11,119 bases of DNA from Phenylobacterium sp. (GCA_025350885.1 JANXXA010000394.1:1-11119), one strand, 5' to 3'. Shown: positions 1 through 7,445, counted from the stretch's first letter. Notes: generated by a model not told the origin, from the sequence alone. Translations and numbers: made by a program.

Positions 1-544
1 GCCCGGCAATATCGGCAAGGGGACGAAGGACGAGCTACAGGCCAGCATCACCCTGCCACTGGACCGGCTGGGCGTTCATGCGGCCCAGTTTCGCGGCCAG
101 GTGACCCGGCGCTTCACCGATGTCGTGGACCCGCTGACTGGCCGAAGCCGGGAAATCTCGGTCCCGCGGTTCACCCAGGACACCCGTGAGCTGTCGGTGC
201 TGGGTCCCTGGGGCTGGGACGCGCACTTCACCCAGGACCTGTCGCGGTGGAAGGCCGTCTGGGGAGTCGATGTGGTCGGCGCCGCGCGCGAGAGCGCCTA
301 CCGGCTGACCGAGGTCGAGACCCGAAAAGTCTCCACCGAGGTCTTGGTGTTCGGCGAATATAAGCCCCAGCCCGACCTGAGCTTTCGGCTGGAGGCCCAG
401 ACCATCAACCAGCGCAACGTCAAGCGGATCCGTACGGTCTATGCCGGGCCGCGCAGCCTGGGGATCGTCGATTACACCGACGTGCGCGACCTGGAGTGGG
501 GCGGCAGCCTGCTGTTCCGCGTCCGCAAGGCGTTCGGCGGTTAG
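1..544 (+). CDS. TonB-dependent receptor, C-terminal barrel fragment (5' end outside window)
   Basis: The frame is open from base 2 to the TAG at 542-544 and gives the last 180 residues of a protein that begins before the window. The fragment opens with PGNIGKGTKDELQ, followed by a proline-leucine-aspartate strand start (LPLDRLG) and later DPLTGRSREIS. This arrangement is characteristic of the last barrel strands of Caulobacter-type TonB-dependent receptors. Alternating polar and hydrophobic residues continue to the terminal strand LLFRVRKAFGG, which carries the near-terminal phenylalanine expected for outer-membrane insertion, here followed by two extra glycines. Members import siderophores, saccharides or other bulky ligands through the outer membrane using TonB energy. 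The plug domain and TonB box are outside the window, so the ligand cannot be inferred. The stop overlaps the stop of the convergent acylase gene. Family assignment is fairly sure. Confidence 0.82.
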   Translation, partial: PGNIGKGTKDELQASITLPLDRLGVHAAQFRGQVTRRFTDVVDPLTGRSREISVPRFTQDTRELSVLGPWGWDAHFTQDLSRWKAVWGVDVVGAARESAYRLTEVETRKVSTEVLVFGEYKPQPDLSFRLEAQTINQRNVKRIRTVYAGPRSLGIVDYTDVRDLEWGGSLLFRVRKAFGG

Positions 545-2934
545 GGCGCTGGCGTCAAAATCACCACCGTCTCGGCTTCGCGGTCAACCGCCGCGCGGCT
601 GAAGGCCAAGGGGATGTAGAACCCAGCCGCCCAAAGCGGGAAGAGGTCGCGGTAGTGGGGGCTGAACGGGTCGCCCGACTGGCCAGGCGTATTGACGGCG
701 ACGGAGTTGTCCCACTGGCCGACATCCATCACCAGCCGCACTGAGGCGCCGGCGATCTGGGCGAAGTCACCGGGCCGGTAGGTGGCGGCGCGCGGACTGG
801 AGGCTGAGCCGGGGATCTGCAGGCGACCGGTGCCCATCTGCGCGGCCAGCTGGCGGTCGGCCAGGACGGCGGCGGCGGGTGAAAACTCCGCGTGGTGCAG
901 CCGGCCCCAGGTCCAGGCCGACATATCCGGGCCCAGCCGGTTCTTCAGCTCGGTGACCGCTGCGCCCAGGCTGGCGAGCAGGAGCGCATCGCGGGTCGGC
1001 GCGGCCTGCGCCGTCTCCAGATAGCTGATCACCGCGTCGAGCTGGCCCGAGCCGACCAGGGTCTGCGCGGCGGCCGGTGTCACAGCGGCGATGACGGTGT
1101 GACCCAGGTGGCTGGTCGACCAGACCTGATAGATCGTCGCCGCGACGCTGCCGACGGTCTCATCGTTGTCCCAGGCCTTGAGCAGGGCGATGGCGCGGGC
1201 CACGTCTGGATCGGCGGCGGCGGCGGGCAAGAGGGCGATGGTCCGTCGCGACAGGGCGTCGTGACTGTCGGTCTGCAAGGCCATGGAGTCGGCCAGCGTG
1301 GCCTTCGGCGTGGCCGCCAGCACCTCCTTGATCCGCGTGATCCGTGAGCGGTCGCCCCATTCGAAACCGATCTTGCGCACCTCATTGGGATAACCGGGGG
1401 GCAGGTTCATCTCATTGGCGGTGGCGAAGAACCCCTCGGCCGGATTGCGTGAATTGGGCAGCAGGGATTGGGGCATCATCCCTGCCCACTCATAGCGCCC
1501 GTCGCCGGGGACCGGCAGCAGGCCGTCCCAGTTGGGTCGGGCTGGCGTGAGTCCCGCCGCCGACCAGCCGATGTCGCCATCGACGCCGGCATAGACAAGA
1601 TTCTGCGGCGGGCTGCCCCAGGCCTCCTGCCCGGCCTTGAAGTCGGTCCAGGACCTGGCATGCCACATCCGTGACGAGCCGAAGTATCCGGACGCGCCGG
1701 GGTTGTTCCAGACAGTGCGCAGCGCAAAGGCGTGGCCAGATGTTTCGTCGATCACGGGGCCGTGGCGGGTGAATTTCAGCGTCACCTGGCGCGGGGCCTC
1801 GCCCTTCACCTCGACGGTCTCGCGGGTCACCGTCATCGGCTCGAAGCCGGACTTGTAGCGATAGGCGTCGCCCCGGGTGTCGTAGACGTAGAGATCTTCC
1901 TGATCGATGGCGAAGATGGTCAGGCCCCAAGCCATGTCGTCGTTGTGGCCGAAGGAGACGCCGGGCAGGGCGGGCTCGCCGGCGCCGATGATGTCCAGGC
2001 CCGGCGCGTTCAGGTGGACGATATAGCGCAGCGAGGGGACGCCCACCGGCCGGTGCGGGTCGTTGGCCAGGATCGGCCGCCCGGTGGCGGTGCGCGACGG
2101 TGCGATCACCCAGTTGTTGGAGCCTTCGTTCTGGAAGGCGGCGAGCGCCTCGGCGAGTTGCACCCGCGGGGCCGCCTGTGCCGTGCGCCCGCCGGTCGCC
2201 AGAGCCTCGAAGCTGACCGTGCCCGTGGCCAGCAGGTAGTCCTTCAGCACGTCGGCGGGGACCACGCAGGGGTCGAGCCCGCCGGGGACGACAGGGGTGT
2301 GGGCCGGTTCCAGTTTGCGCCGCAGCCGGTCGGCCCCAAGCCCGGCGGCGCAGACCACCTGGGCGCGGGCAACCTCGGAGGCGACGTTGGAGACCAGGGC
2401 GTGGCTGCGGATGCGCAGGACGTCCTGCGGCCCCCAGGCTTCGGGCTGGCTGGCGGTCAGTTTGAACTCGATGGGAAGGGCGCGTTTGCCCGCGCCAACT
2501 TCGCCGACATAGGCGTTGACCCCGGCGGTGAAGGCCTCGACGGCCTCGCGCGCGCCCGGCGCATAGGCGGCGTATTCGGCGGCCATGTCGCCGCGATAGA
2601 GGAACAGCCGCGCGGCGCGGTCCTGGGCGACGTAGCCGGGGCCGAAGCTGGCGGCCAGCCGGCCCAGGCCGCGCTTGCGCCACAGGTCGATCTGCCACAG
2701 CCGGTCGCGGGCGGCGTTGTAGCCCTGCAGGAAGAAGGCGTCGCGGCTTGAGGCGGCGTAGATGTGGGCCACGCCCCAGTGGTCGATGACTATCCGCGCC
2801 GGCGCGGCCAGCCCGGCTAGCGTCCAGGCCTCCTGCTTCACGGAGGTCGAGGCCGGCGCCCCTTGCGCGCCCGCGCTGGTGGCGATCCAGCTTGCGATGA
2901 GCAGGCCAACCCACGCCTTGCCGATCCTGCCCAT
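541..2934 (-). CDS. Penicillin acylase family protein (periplasmic Ntn hydrolase; possible AHL acylase)
   Basis: This 797-residue protein has the usual length for penicillin/acyl-homoserine-lactone acylase precursors. Residues 1-23 form a signal peptide (KAW, a hydrophobic core, then SAGA before Gln24), so the enzyme is probably periplasmic. The propeptide cleavage and nucleophile site is visible as NEGSNNW: cleavage between Gly271 and Ser272 would make Ser272 the N-terminal nucleophile of the beta subunit. In beta numbering, Asp344 and Asp347 (IDQEDLY) fall at 73 and 76, the calcium-binding positions of E. coli penicillin G acylase. Asn508 (TANEMN) lies where the oxyanion-hole Asn is expected. 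The C-terminal block GSASSPRAATYR to WDNSVAVN to GQSGDP is also typical. It hydrolyses an amide bond to release an acyl group; the substrate could be an N-acyl homoserine lactone, a beta-lactam or another amide, and the sequence does not decide. The ATG at 2934 has a GGGGGAAG ribosome site just upstream. Confidence 0.93.
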   Translation of the reverse strand: MGRIGKAWVGLLIASWIATSAGAQGAPASTSVKQEAWTLAGLAAPARIVIDHWGVAHIYAASSRDAFFLQGYNAARDRLWQIDLWRKRGLGRLAASFGPGYVAQDRAARLFLYRGDMAAEYAAYAPGAREAVEAFTAGVNAYVGEVGAGKRALPIEFKLTASQPEAWGPQDVLRIRSHALVSNVASEVARAQVVCAAGLGADRLRRKLEPAHTPVVPGGLDPCVVPADVLKDYLLATGTVSFEALATGGRTAQAAPRVQLAEALAAFQNEGSNNWVIAPSRTATGRPILANDPHRPVGVPSLRYIVHLNAPGLDIIGAGEPALPGVSFGHNDDMAWGLTIFAIDQEDLYVYDTRGDAYRYKSGFEPMTVTRETVEVKGEAPRQVTLKFTRHGPVIDETSGHAFALRTVWNNPGASGYFGSSRMWHARSWTDFKAGQEAWGSPPQNLVYAGVDGDIGWSAAGLTPARPNWDGLLPVPGDGRYEWAGMMPQSLLPNSRNPAEGFFATANEMNLPPGYPNEVRKIGFEWGDRSRITRIKEVLAATPKATLADSMALQTDSHDALSRRTIALLPAAAADPDVARAIALLKAWDNDETVGSVAATIYQVWSTSHLGHTVIAAVTPAAAQTLVGSGQLDAVISYLETAQAAPTRDALLLASLGAAVTELKNRLGPDMSAWTWGRLHHAEFSPAAAVLADRQLAAQMGTGRLQIPGSASSPRAATYRPGDFAQIAGASVRLVMDVGQWDNSVAVNTPGQSGDPFSPHYRDLFPLWAAGFYIPLAFSRAAVDREAETVVILTPAP

Positions 2935-3059
2935 GAACTTCCCCCAGCTTCCGGTTTTGCGGAGTTGACGACAGATCGCGAGCTTCGTCCACGCGGGGTT
3001 GCGGTTCCGCGCGGGTCAACGGCTAGGATGAAGGCTGATCGTCAAAGCGGGGCAGCGTC
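2935..3059. promoter_or_regulatory. Divergent intergenic region between acylase and VOC genes
   Basis: These 125 bases must carry the start signals of both divergent genes. The ribosome site of the acylase is GGGGGAAG on the minus strand at 2938-2945. A TTGACG hexamer at 2965-2970 (+) resembles a sigma-70-type -35 box but has only a poor -10 match 17 bases on. TTGCGG at 2999-3004 with TAGGAT at 3024-3029 (19-base gap) is an alternative for the VOC gene. GTTGAC (2964-2969) and GTCAAC (3015-3020) form a distant inverted repeat. None is convincing alone. Confidence 0.25.
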
Positions 3060-3428
3060 ATGATCGGCTACGTCACCATCGGCACCAACGACCTGGATCG
3101 CGCCCGGGGCTTCTATGACGCGGTGATGGCCGCGCTCGGGGGCAAGCGCACCATGGCCTTTGAGCGGATGCAGTTCTATGGCGGCGTCGGCAACGCGATG
3201 CTGGCGATCAATACGCCTTATGACGGCGAACCCGCGACGGTCGGCAATGGCTCGATGTTCGGCATCCCCGCCGCCAGCAAGCCCGACGTCGACAAGGCCC
3301 ACGCCGCGGCGCTGGCCGCCGGCGGCAAGGACGAAGGCGCCCCCGGGCAGCGGATGGACGGTTTCTACGGCGCCTATTTCCGCGATCTGGACGGCAACAA
3401 GCTCTGCGTCTTCAACACGGGACGATAG
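3060..3428 (+). CDS. Small VOC-superfamily protein lacking metal ligands
   Basis: The 122-residue protein has the two beta-alpha-beta-beta-beta modules of the glyoxalase/bleomycin-resistance/dioxygenase fold. It opens with GYVTIGTNDLDRARGFYD and closes with FRDLDGNKLCVF. It belongs to a recognisable group of proteobacterial VOC proteins that start with GYVT(I/L)GTNDL. At the places where metal-dependent relatives carry His, His and Glu it has Tyr4, no histidine in GSMFGIP (64-70), and Cys116. It is therefore unlikely to be a classical metal-dependent lyase or dioxygenase, and may bind a small molecule or work without metal. It is expected to be cytoplasmic (no signal peptide). The ATG at 3060 is preceded by a weak GGGGCAG. 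The gene is divergent from the acylase and ends 17 bases from the convergent sugar dehydrogenase stop. The biological role is unknown. Confidence 0.85.
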   Translation: MIGYVTIGTNDLDRARGFYDAVMAALGGKRTMAFERMQFYGGVGNAMLAINTPYDGEPATVGNGSMFGIPAASKPDVDKAHAAALAAGGKDEGAPGQRMDGFYGAYFRDLDGNKLCVFNTGR

Positions 3429-3445
3429 TCCGACTGGCTCAACCG

Positions 3446-4768
3446 CTACTTTGTCGGCGCGACCCGCCAGACGATGCCGCCGACATCGTCGGCGACCAGC
3501 AGGGCGCCGCGCTTGTCCACCACGACGCCGACCGGGCGGCCCTGGATCTTGTTGTCGGCGTTGAGGAAGCCGGTGAGAAACGCCTGCGGGCTGTTCTGGG
3601 GCCGACCGCCGGCGAAGGGCACATAGACGACCTGATAGCCGTTCAGGGGCTTGCGGTTCCACGACCCGTGCTGGCCGATGAATGCGCCGCCGCGGTAGGC
3701 CGCGGGGAAGGCGTCGGCGGTATAGAACGCCAGACCCAGCGAGGCGGTGTGCGGCCCCAGGCCGAAGTCCGGCGCGATCGAAGCCGCCACCAGTTCGGGC
3801 CGTGCCGGCTTGGCGCGCACATCGACGTTGTGGCCCCAGTAGCTGTAGGGCCAGCCGTAGAAACCGCCGTCCCTGACGCTGGTCAGATAGTCCGGCGGCA
3901 GGTCATTGCCGATCTCGTCGCGCTCGTTGGAAACGGTCCACATCGCACCGGTGGTCGGCTCGAAGCCGATGCCGTTGGGGTTGCGGATGCCGGAGGCGAA
4001 GATCCTCGCCTTGGCCGTGGCGATGTCGTACGCCCAGATCGCGGCGCGGCCTGTCTCATTCTCCATGCCGTTGTCGCCAACGTTGGAGTTTGAGCCGACG
4101 GTGGCATAGAGCGTGGCGCCATCGGGGCTGGCCACGACGTTTTTCGTCCAGTGGTGATTGATCGGGCCACCGGGCAGGTCGAACACCTTTGTCCCGACGC
4201 CGTCTTCCGAGGTCTGGCCGTCGGCATAGGGGAAACTGACCACGCCGTTGTCGTTGGCAACGTAGAGCGTGTGACCGACCAGGGTCATGCCGAAGGGCCG
4301 GGTCAGGCCGTGCGCGAACAGGCTCTTCGTCTCGGCCACCCCGTCTGCGTCCAAATCGCGTAGCAGGTAGATGGCGTTGGGACTGGGGCGGGCGGAACCG
4401 ACCTTCTTCATCAGCACCTTCTGGAAGAAGCCCTTGACGCCCTGGTTGGATTTGTCCGCGGGCGAAGGTTCGGAGGCGCTTTCCGAGACCAGCACATCGC
4501 CGTTGGGCAGCACATACAGCCAGCGCGGGTGGTCGAGGCCCTGGGCAAAGCGGGTGACGGTGAAACCGGCCGGCGCCTTGGGACCGGCGCCCGCCGGCCA
4601 GCCGACGACAGCCGGGACACCGACCGTCGGCAGAAGCGCCGTCCGCGGCGCGGCGAGCGGGGGGTTGGGGCCGAAGCCCACGAAGGGGTCAGACGAGCCG
4701 GCGGGCAGTGTGCAGGCGGCCAGGACAAGGCCTGCCAGGCTGCTGGCGGCCATCAGGTGTCGGCGCAT
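3446..4768 (-). CDS. PQQ-dependent sugar dehydrogenase lipoprotein (L-sorbosone dehydrogenase family)
   Basis: A 440-residue six-bladed beta-propeller of the soluble glucose/sorbosone dehydrogenase family. The start at 4768 is preferred over an in-frame ATG 17 codons upstream (4819) because GGAG stands 7 bases before it and because it places a lipoprotein signal at the N-terminus: MRRHLMAASSLAGLVLAAC, with lipobox Leu16-Ala-Ala-Cys19. Thr20 after the cysteine does not signal inner-membrane retention, so an outer-membrane anchor is possible. Family blocks seen are DLDADG (138-143), HHWTKN (205-210), IRNPNG (261-266), NERDE (281-285), HTASLGLAFY (340-349), QHGSWNR (366-372) and GRPVGVV (410-416). 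Members oxidise aldose sugars or sorbosone with pyrroloquinoline quinone and pass electrons to the respiratory chain. No PQQ biosynthesis gene is nearby. The substrate is not predictable, and some homologues have no proven activity. It stands alone on this strand and is divergent from the acyl-CoA dehydrogenase operon. Confidence 0.88.
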   Translation of the reverse strand: MRRHLMAASSLAGLVLAACTLPAGSSDPFVGFGPNPPLAAPRTALLPTVGVPAVVGWPAGAGPKAPAGFTVTRFAQGLDHPRWLYVLPNGDVLVSESASEPSPADKSNQGVKGFFQKVLMKKVGSARPSPNAIYLLRDLDADGVAETKSLFAHGLTRPFGMTLVGHTLYVANDNGVVSFPYADGQTSEDGVGTKVFDLPGGPINHHWTKNVVASPDGATLYATVGSNSNVGDNGMENETGRAAIWAYDIATAKARIFASGIRNPNGIGFEPTTGAMWTVSNERDEIGNDLPPDYLTSVRDGGFYGWPYSYWGHNVDVRAKPARPELVAASIAPDFGLGPHTASLGLAFYTADAFPAAYRGGAFIGQHGSWNRKPLNGYQVVYVPFAGGRPQNSPQAFLTGFLNADNKIQGRPVGVVVDKRGALLVADDVGGIVWRVAPTK

Positions 4769-4902
4769 GGGTGATCTCCGGTCCGGTGTTAGAACATGGC
4801 TGTGCAGGTTGGGTTGCACGCTGGCGCTCGATCTGCGTGACGCAGCGGCGCCGTTGCGCCAGCCGTGGAAACCGGTTCAGCTGTGGGCCAGGGAGAGACA
4901 TG
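4769..4902. promoter_or_regulatory. Divergent control region with two adjacent palindromes
   Basis: This 134-base gap separates the sugar dehydrogenase start (-) from the acyl-CoA dehydrogenase operon (+). It holds CTGCGT-G-ACGCAG at 4833-4845, a perfect 6-base dyad with a one-base centre, followed after one base by GGCGC-CGTT-GCGCC at 4847-4860. The first resembles an operator for a dimeric helix-turn-helix regulator. Fatty-acid-type operons are often under TetR- or GntR-type control, but no regulator gene is in the window. TTGCAC near 4814 could be a -35 box. The ribosome site GGGAGAG at 4891-4897 serves the operon. Confidence 0.4.
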
Positions 4903-6081
4903 ATGGACCTCAGTGAAACGCCGCAGATGGCGACCTTCCGTGGGGAGGTGCGTGCGTTTCTCGGCGCCCATGCCGACGACGTCGCCGGCGGCGCGGCCCG
5001 GGACCCGAAGGCCTGGCAGGGATTGCTGATCGGCCACGGCTATGCGGCGCGCACCATCCCCCGCGCGTACGGCGGCTTTGGCGCCGAGCCTGACATCCTC
5101 AAGAGCCGGATCATCGCCGAGGAGTTCATCGCGGCCGGCGCCCCACGCGGCATCGCCAACCAGGGCGTCTCGATGCTGGTCCCGACGCTGCTGGAGGTGG
5201 GTTCGGAGGCGCAGAAGATGCGCTGGATCGGTCCGACCCTGCGCGGCGAGATCGTCTGGTGCCAGGGCTATTCCGAGCCGGGGGCGGGGTCGGACCTGGC
5301 CAGCCTGCAGACCAAGGCTGTCGAGGACGGGACCGACTTTGTGATCTCGGGCTCGAAAATCTGGACCAGCACCGCGCACGCCGCCCAGATGATGTTCGCC
5401 CTGATCCGCACCGAGCCGGACGCCGCCAAGCATGAAGGGATATCCTATGTGCTGATCCCGATGGACACGCCCGGCATCGAGGTCCGGCCGCTGAAGACCA
5501 TGACCGGCGGCGCGGAGTTCAACGAAGTGTTCTTTACCGACGTGCGGGTCGGGCAGGACCAGGTGGTCGGCGGGCGCGGGCGGGGCTGGTTCGTGGCCAA
5601 TACGACGCTGAAGCATGAGCGCGGCATGCTGGGCGATCCCAATGCCACAGAAGCCCGGCTCAACGCTCTGATCGAGCTGATGAAAAGCGAGACCATCGAC
5701 GGTCAGCGCGTGGTTGACAACCCGATCTTCCGGGACCGGCTGATGGACCTCCAGGGTCGGGTCCTGGCGATGAAATTCAATGGCTTGCGGTTGCTTACCG
5801 CACAGCTGACGCATGAGCCGGCGGGGCTGGCCGGGCTGATCGTCAAACTGCAGGGCTGCGAGCTCAATCACCAGCTGGCGGCGTTGGCGATCGATGCCCT
5901 TGGCGAGCTCGGCGTGCTCTACCACGACGGGCCGCACCTGCGGGCCAAGGGCCGCTGGCAGTGGAACTATATGTTCGACCTGGGGCTGATCATCGGCGGC
6001 GGCACGGCGCAGATCCAGAAGAATATCATCGCCGAGCGCGGCCTGGGCCTGCCGCGCGAACCCAAGCCGGCGGCGGCCTGA
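4903..6081 (+). CDS. Acyl-CoA dehydrogenase, probable catalytic subunit of a heteromeric pair
   Basis: This 392-residue flavoprotein is expected to form a trans-2,3 double bond in an acyl-CoA. It has the helical N-terminal domain, the middle-domain signature GYSEPGAGSDLAS (122-134) and WTSTAHA (154-160). It lacks the RxQFG and QxHGGxG FAD-contact motifs of ordinary homotetrameric members; the corresponding stretches read NPIFRDRLMDLQG and ALGELGVLY. The C-terminal position that holds the catalytic Glu in medium-chain enzymes (YEGT) is GGGT (365-368). Glu239 in TLKHERG sits instead at the helix-G position used by isovaleryl- and long-chain-type enzymes, so it is the likely base. ATG codons occur at 4900 and 4903; the second is chosen because GGAG is then 7 bases away rather than 4. 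The open frame back to 4708 is uncoupled from any ribosome site. The gene is followed after 3 bases by a second dehydrogenase. Confidence 0.92.
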   Translation: MDLSETPQMATFRGEVRAFLGAHADDVAGGAARDPKAWQGLLIGHGYAARTIPRAYGGFGAEPDILKSRIIAEEFIAAGAPRGIANQGVSMLVPTLLEVGSEAQKMRWIGPTLRGEIVWCQGYSEPGAGSDLASLQTKAVEDGTDFVISGSKIWTSTAHAAQMMFALIRTEPDAAKHEGISYVLIPMDTPGIEVRPLKTMTGGAEFNEVFFTDVRVGQDQVVGGRGRGWFVANTTLKHERGMLGDPNATEARLNALIELMKSETIDGQRVVDNPIFRDRLMDLQGRVLAMKFNGLRLLTAQLTHEPAGLAGLIVKLQGCELNHQLAALAIDALGELGVLYHDGPHLRAKGRWQWNYMFDLGLIIGGGTAQIQKNIIAERGLGLPREPKPAAA

Positions 6082-6084
6082 GCG

Positions 6085-7182
6085 ATGGAATTCTCGCTCA
6101 CCCCCGACCAGCGGATGATGCAGGAGAGCCTGTCGCGGACCCTGGCCCAGGCCAGTCCGCTGGAGCGCGTGCGCGCCTTCGCCGGCGACCCGTCCGACAC
6201 CGGCGGCGATGTCTGGCGCGCGATGGCGGAGTTCGGACTGACCGGGATCGGCGTGCCGGAAGCGTCCGGCGGCCTGGGCCTGGGCCTGCTCGACGCGGCG
6301 CTGGCGTCGGAGGCCCTGGGCGCGGCGGTGGCGCCGGTGCCGTTGCTCGGCATCGTCCTGGCGCCCATCGCCCTGTTGCGCGGCGGCTCGGCCGATCAGC
6401 AGGCGGCTTGGCTGGCGAAGCTGGCGTCGGGCGAGGTCCAGGCCGCGGTGGCGATCTCGGAGACCGTCGCCGGCGCACGGGACGGCGCCGGGGTGACGGC
6501 GAGCGGCGGCAAGCTCAACGGCAAGGCACTGTTCGTGGCTGGCGGCCTCGCGGCCGACCTGCTGGTGGTCGGCGATGTGAGCGGTGGGCTGCACCTCGTG
6601 GCGGGTGACGCGGCGGGCCTGGCGCGCGCCTTCATGCCCGGCCTCGATGAGACCCGGCGGCTAGCGGAGCTGACCTTCGACGATGTCACGGCCGAGCCTC
6701 TTGGCGGCGGGCCCGAGCTGCTGGCGGCGCTGCGCGACGCGGCCTGGGTGCTGATCGCCGCCGATACCCTGGGGGCGGCCCAGACCATGCTCGACAAGGC
6801 CGTTGCCTATGCCAAGGAACGCCGCCAGTTCGGCCGCGTGATCGGCTCGTTCCAGGCGGTCAAGCACCTGTGCGCCGAGATGGCCGCCGAGCTCGAACCC
6901 TGCCGTTCGCTGGTCTGGTACGCGGCCTATGCGTTTGACGCGGCGCGGCCAGGTGTCTCGGGAGAGGCCTCGCTGATGGCCGCCCACGCCAAGGCGCTGA
7001 CCTGCGAGGTCGGCCGCTTCGTGGCCCGCACGGCGACCGAGGTGCACGGCGGCATGGGCATCACCGACCTGCTCGGCCTGCACTTCTGGTTCAAGCGGAT
7101 CGGCCTCAACCGCCAGCTGCTGGGCGGCCCCGAGCGGGTGCGCGAGATCGCGGCGCGGCTGCAGGGGCTGGTCGCGGCCTGA
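6085..7182 (+). CDS. Acyl-CoA dehydrogenase-like partner subunit (no catalytic base)
   Basis: The 365-residue protein starts with EFSLTPDQRMMQ, typical of acyl-CoA dehydrogenases. It keeps the C-terminal FAD-side motifs: ERRQFGRVIGSFQAVKH (245-261) and VHGGMGIT (320-327). Its middle domain is degenerate: the SEPxxGSD signature is replaced by AVAISETVAGARDG. No glutamate is found at the helix-G position (AADTLGAAQ, 225-233) or at the C-terminal position (LLGGPERVR). It is therefore probably a structural and FAD-binding partner rather than an independent enzyme. Only 3 bases separate it from the stop of the preceding gene, with no clear ribosome site of its own, so translational coupling is likely. 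Together the two would form an alpha2beta2 complex like those that shorten steroid side chains in actinobacteria. The actual substrate is unknown. A repeat element begins 3 bases after the stop. Confidence 0.9.
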   Translation: MEFSLTPDQRMMQESLSRTLAQASPLERVRAFAGDPSDTGGDVWRAMAEFGLTGIGVPEASGGLGLGLLDAALASEALGAAVAPVPLLGIVLAPIALLRGGSADQQAAWLAKLASGEVQAAVAISETVAGARDGAGVTASGGKLNGKALFVAGGLAADLLVVGDVSGGLHLVAGDAAGLARAFMPGLDETRRLAELTFDDVTAEPLGGGPELLAALRDAAWVLIAADTLGAAQTMLDKAVAYAKERRQFGRVIGSFQAVKHLCAEMAAELEPCRSLVWYAAYAFDAARPGVSGEASLMAAHAKALTCEVGRFVARTATEVHGGMGITDLLGLHFWFKRIGLNRQLLGGPERVREIAARLQGLVAA

Positions 7183-7185
7183 CGT

Positions 7186-7255
7186 CCTCTCCCACGGCGC
7201 GCGGGAGAGGGGACCGCTCGCCGAAGTGCGAGGGGTGGAAAGGACAAGCCCCAGG
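7186..7255 (+). repeat. REP-like intergenic repeat, copy A (also terminator-like stem)
   Basis: The element starts 3 bases after the dehydrogenase stop with CCTCTCCC (7186-7193) paired to GGGAGAGG (7203-7210). This is followed by GGGGACCG, a second stem CTCGC (7217-7221)/GCGAG (7228-7232), and a tail ending in CAAGCCCCAGG (7245-7255). A diverged copy with the same order of parts and the same 11-base end lies on the other strand at 10374-10462. Such repeats are common at gene ends in alphaproteobacteria. The first stem may also end or protect the operon mRNA, although no T-run follows. Confidence 0.65.
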
Positions 7256-7445
7256 ACGACATTGACCCCTCATGGCCGCAAGGAGCGTCCACCCGCGGCC
7301 AAAGACTCGCCCGCCGCGGTTCCAGGAAGGGCGAGTTTCGGCGCCTGGATCACGGGCCGTTCGCGACGCGATGCGGACATTCGGAGAGTCGGGTTGGGGG
7401 AGCATCTCGTCATCGACCGACGGAGGCTCCCCCGCCGCAGGCGGA
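7256..7445. other. Non-coding remainder of the gap before the TTG-started VOC gene; inverted repeat
   Basis: I see no supportable gene here. The frame of the downstream VOC gene is open through this stretch, but the translation is arginine/proline-rich and unlike its family. The main structure is an 8-base inverted repeat, GGGGGAGC (7396-7403) and GCTCCCCC (7426-7433), with centres 30 bases apart, just upstream of a good promoter. It could be an operator or simply an RNA hairpin read from the opposite strand. Confidence 0.35.

Noticed and set aside
1732..2751. 339-codon plus-strand frame opposite the acylase
   Set aside because: Antisense shadow of the acylase, with low-complexity Gly/Ala/Val/Asp composition.
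1490..3019. 509-codon minus-strand frame overlapping the acylase
   Set aside because: Arginine/proline/glycine-rich shadow of the acylase in another frame on the same strand, with no motifs.
4789..6594. 601-codon open frame on the minus strand across both acyl-CoA dehydrogenases
   Set aside because: It lies opposite well-supported coding sequence, its translation is rich in His, Arg, Gln and Ala with no fold-like pattern, and long antisense frames are expected in GC-rich DNA.
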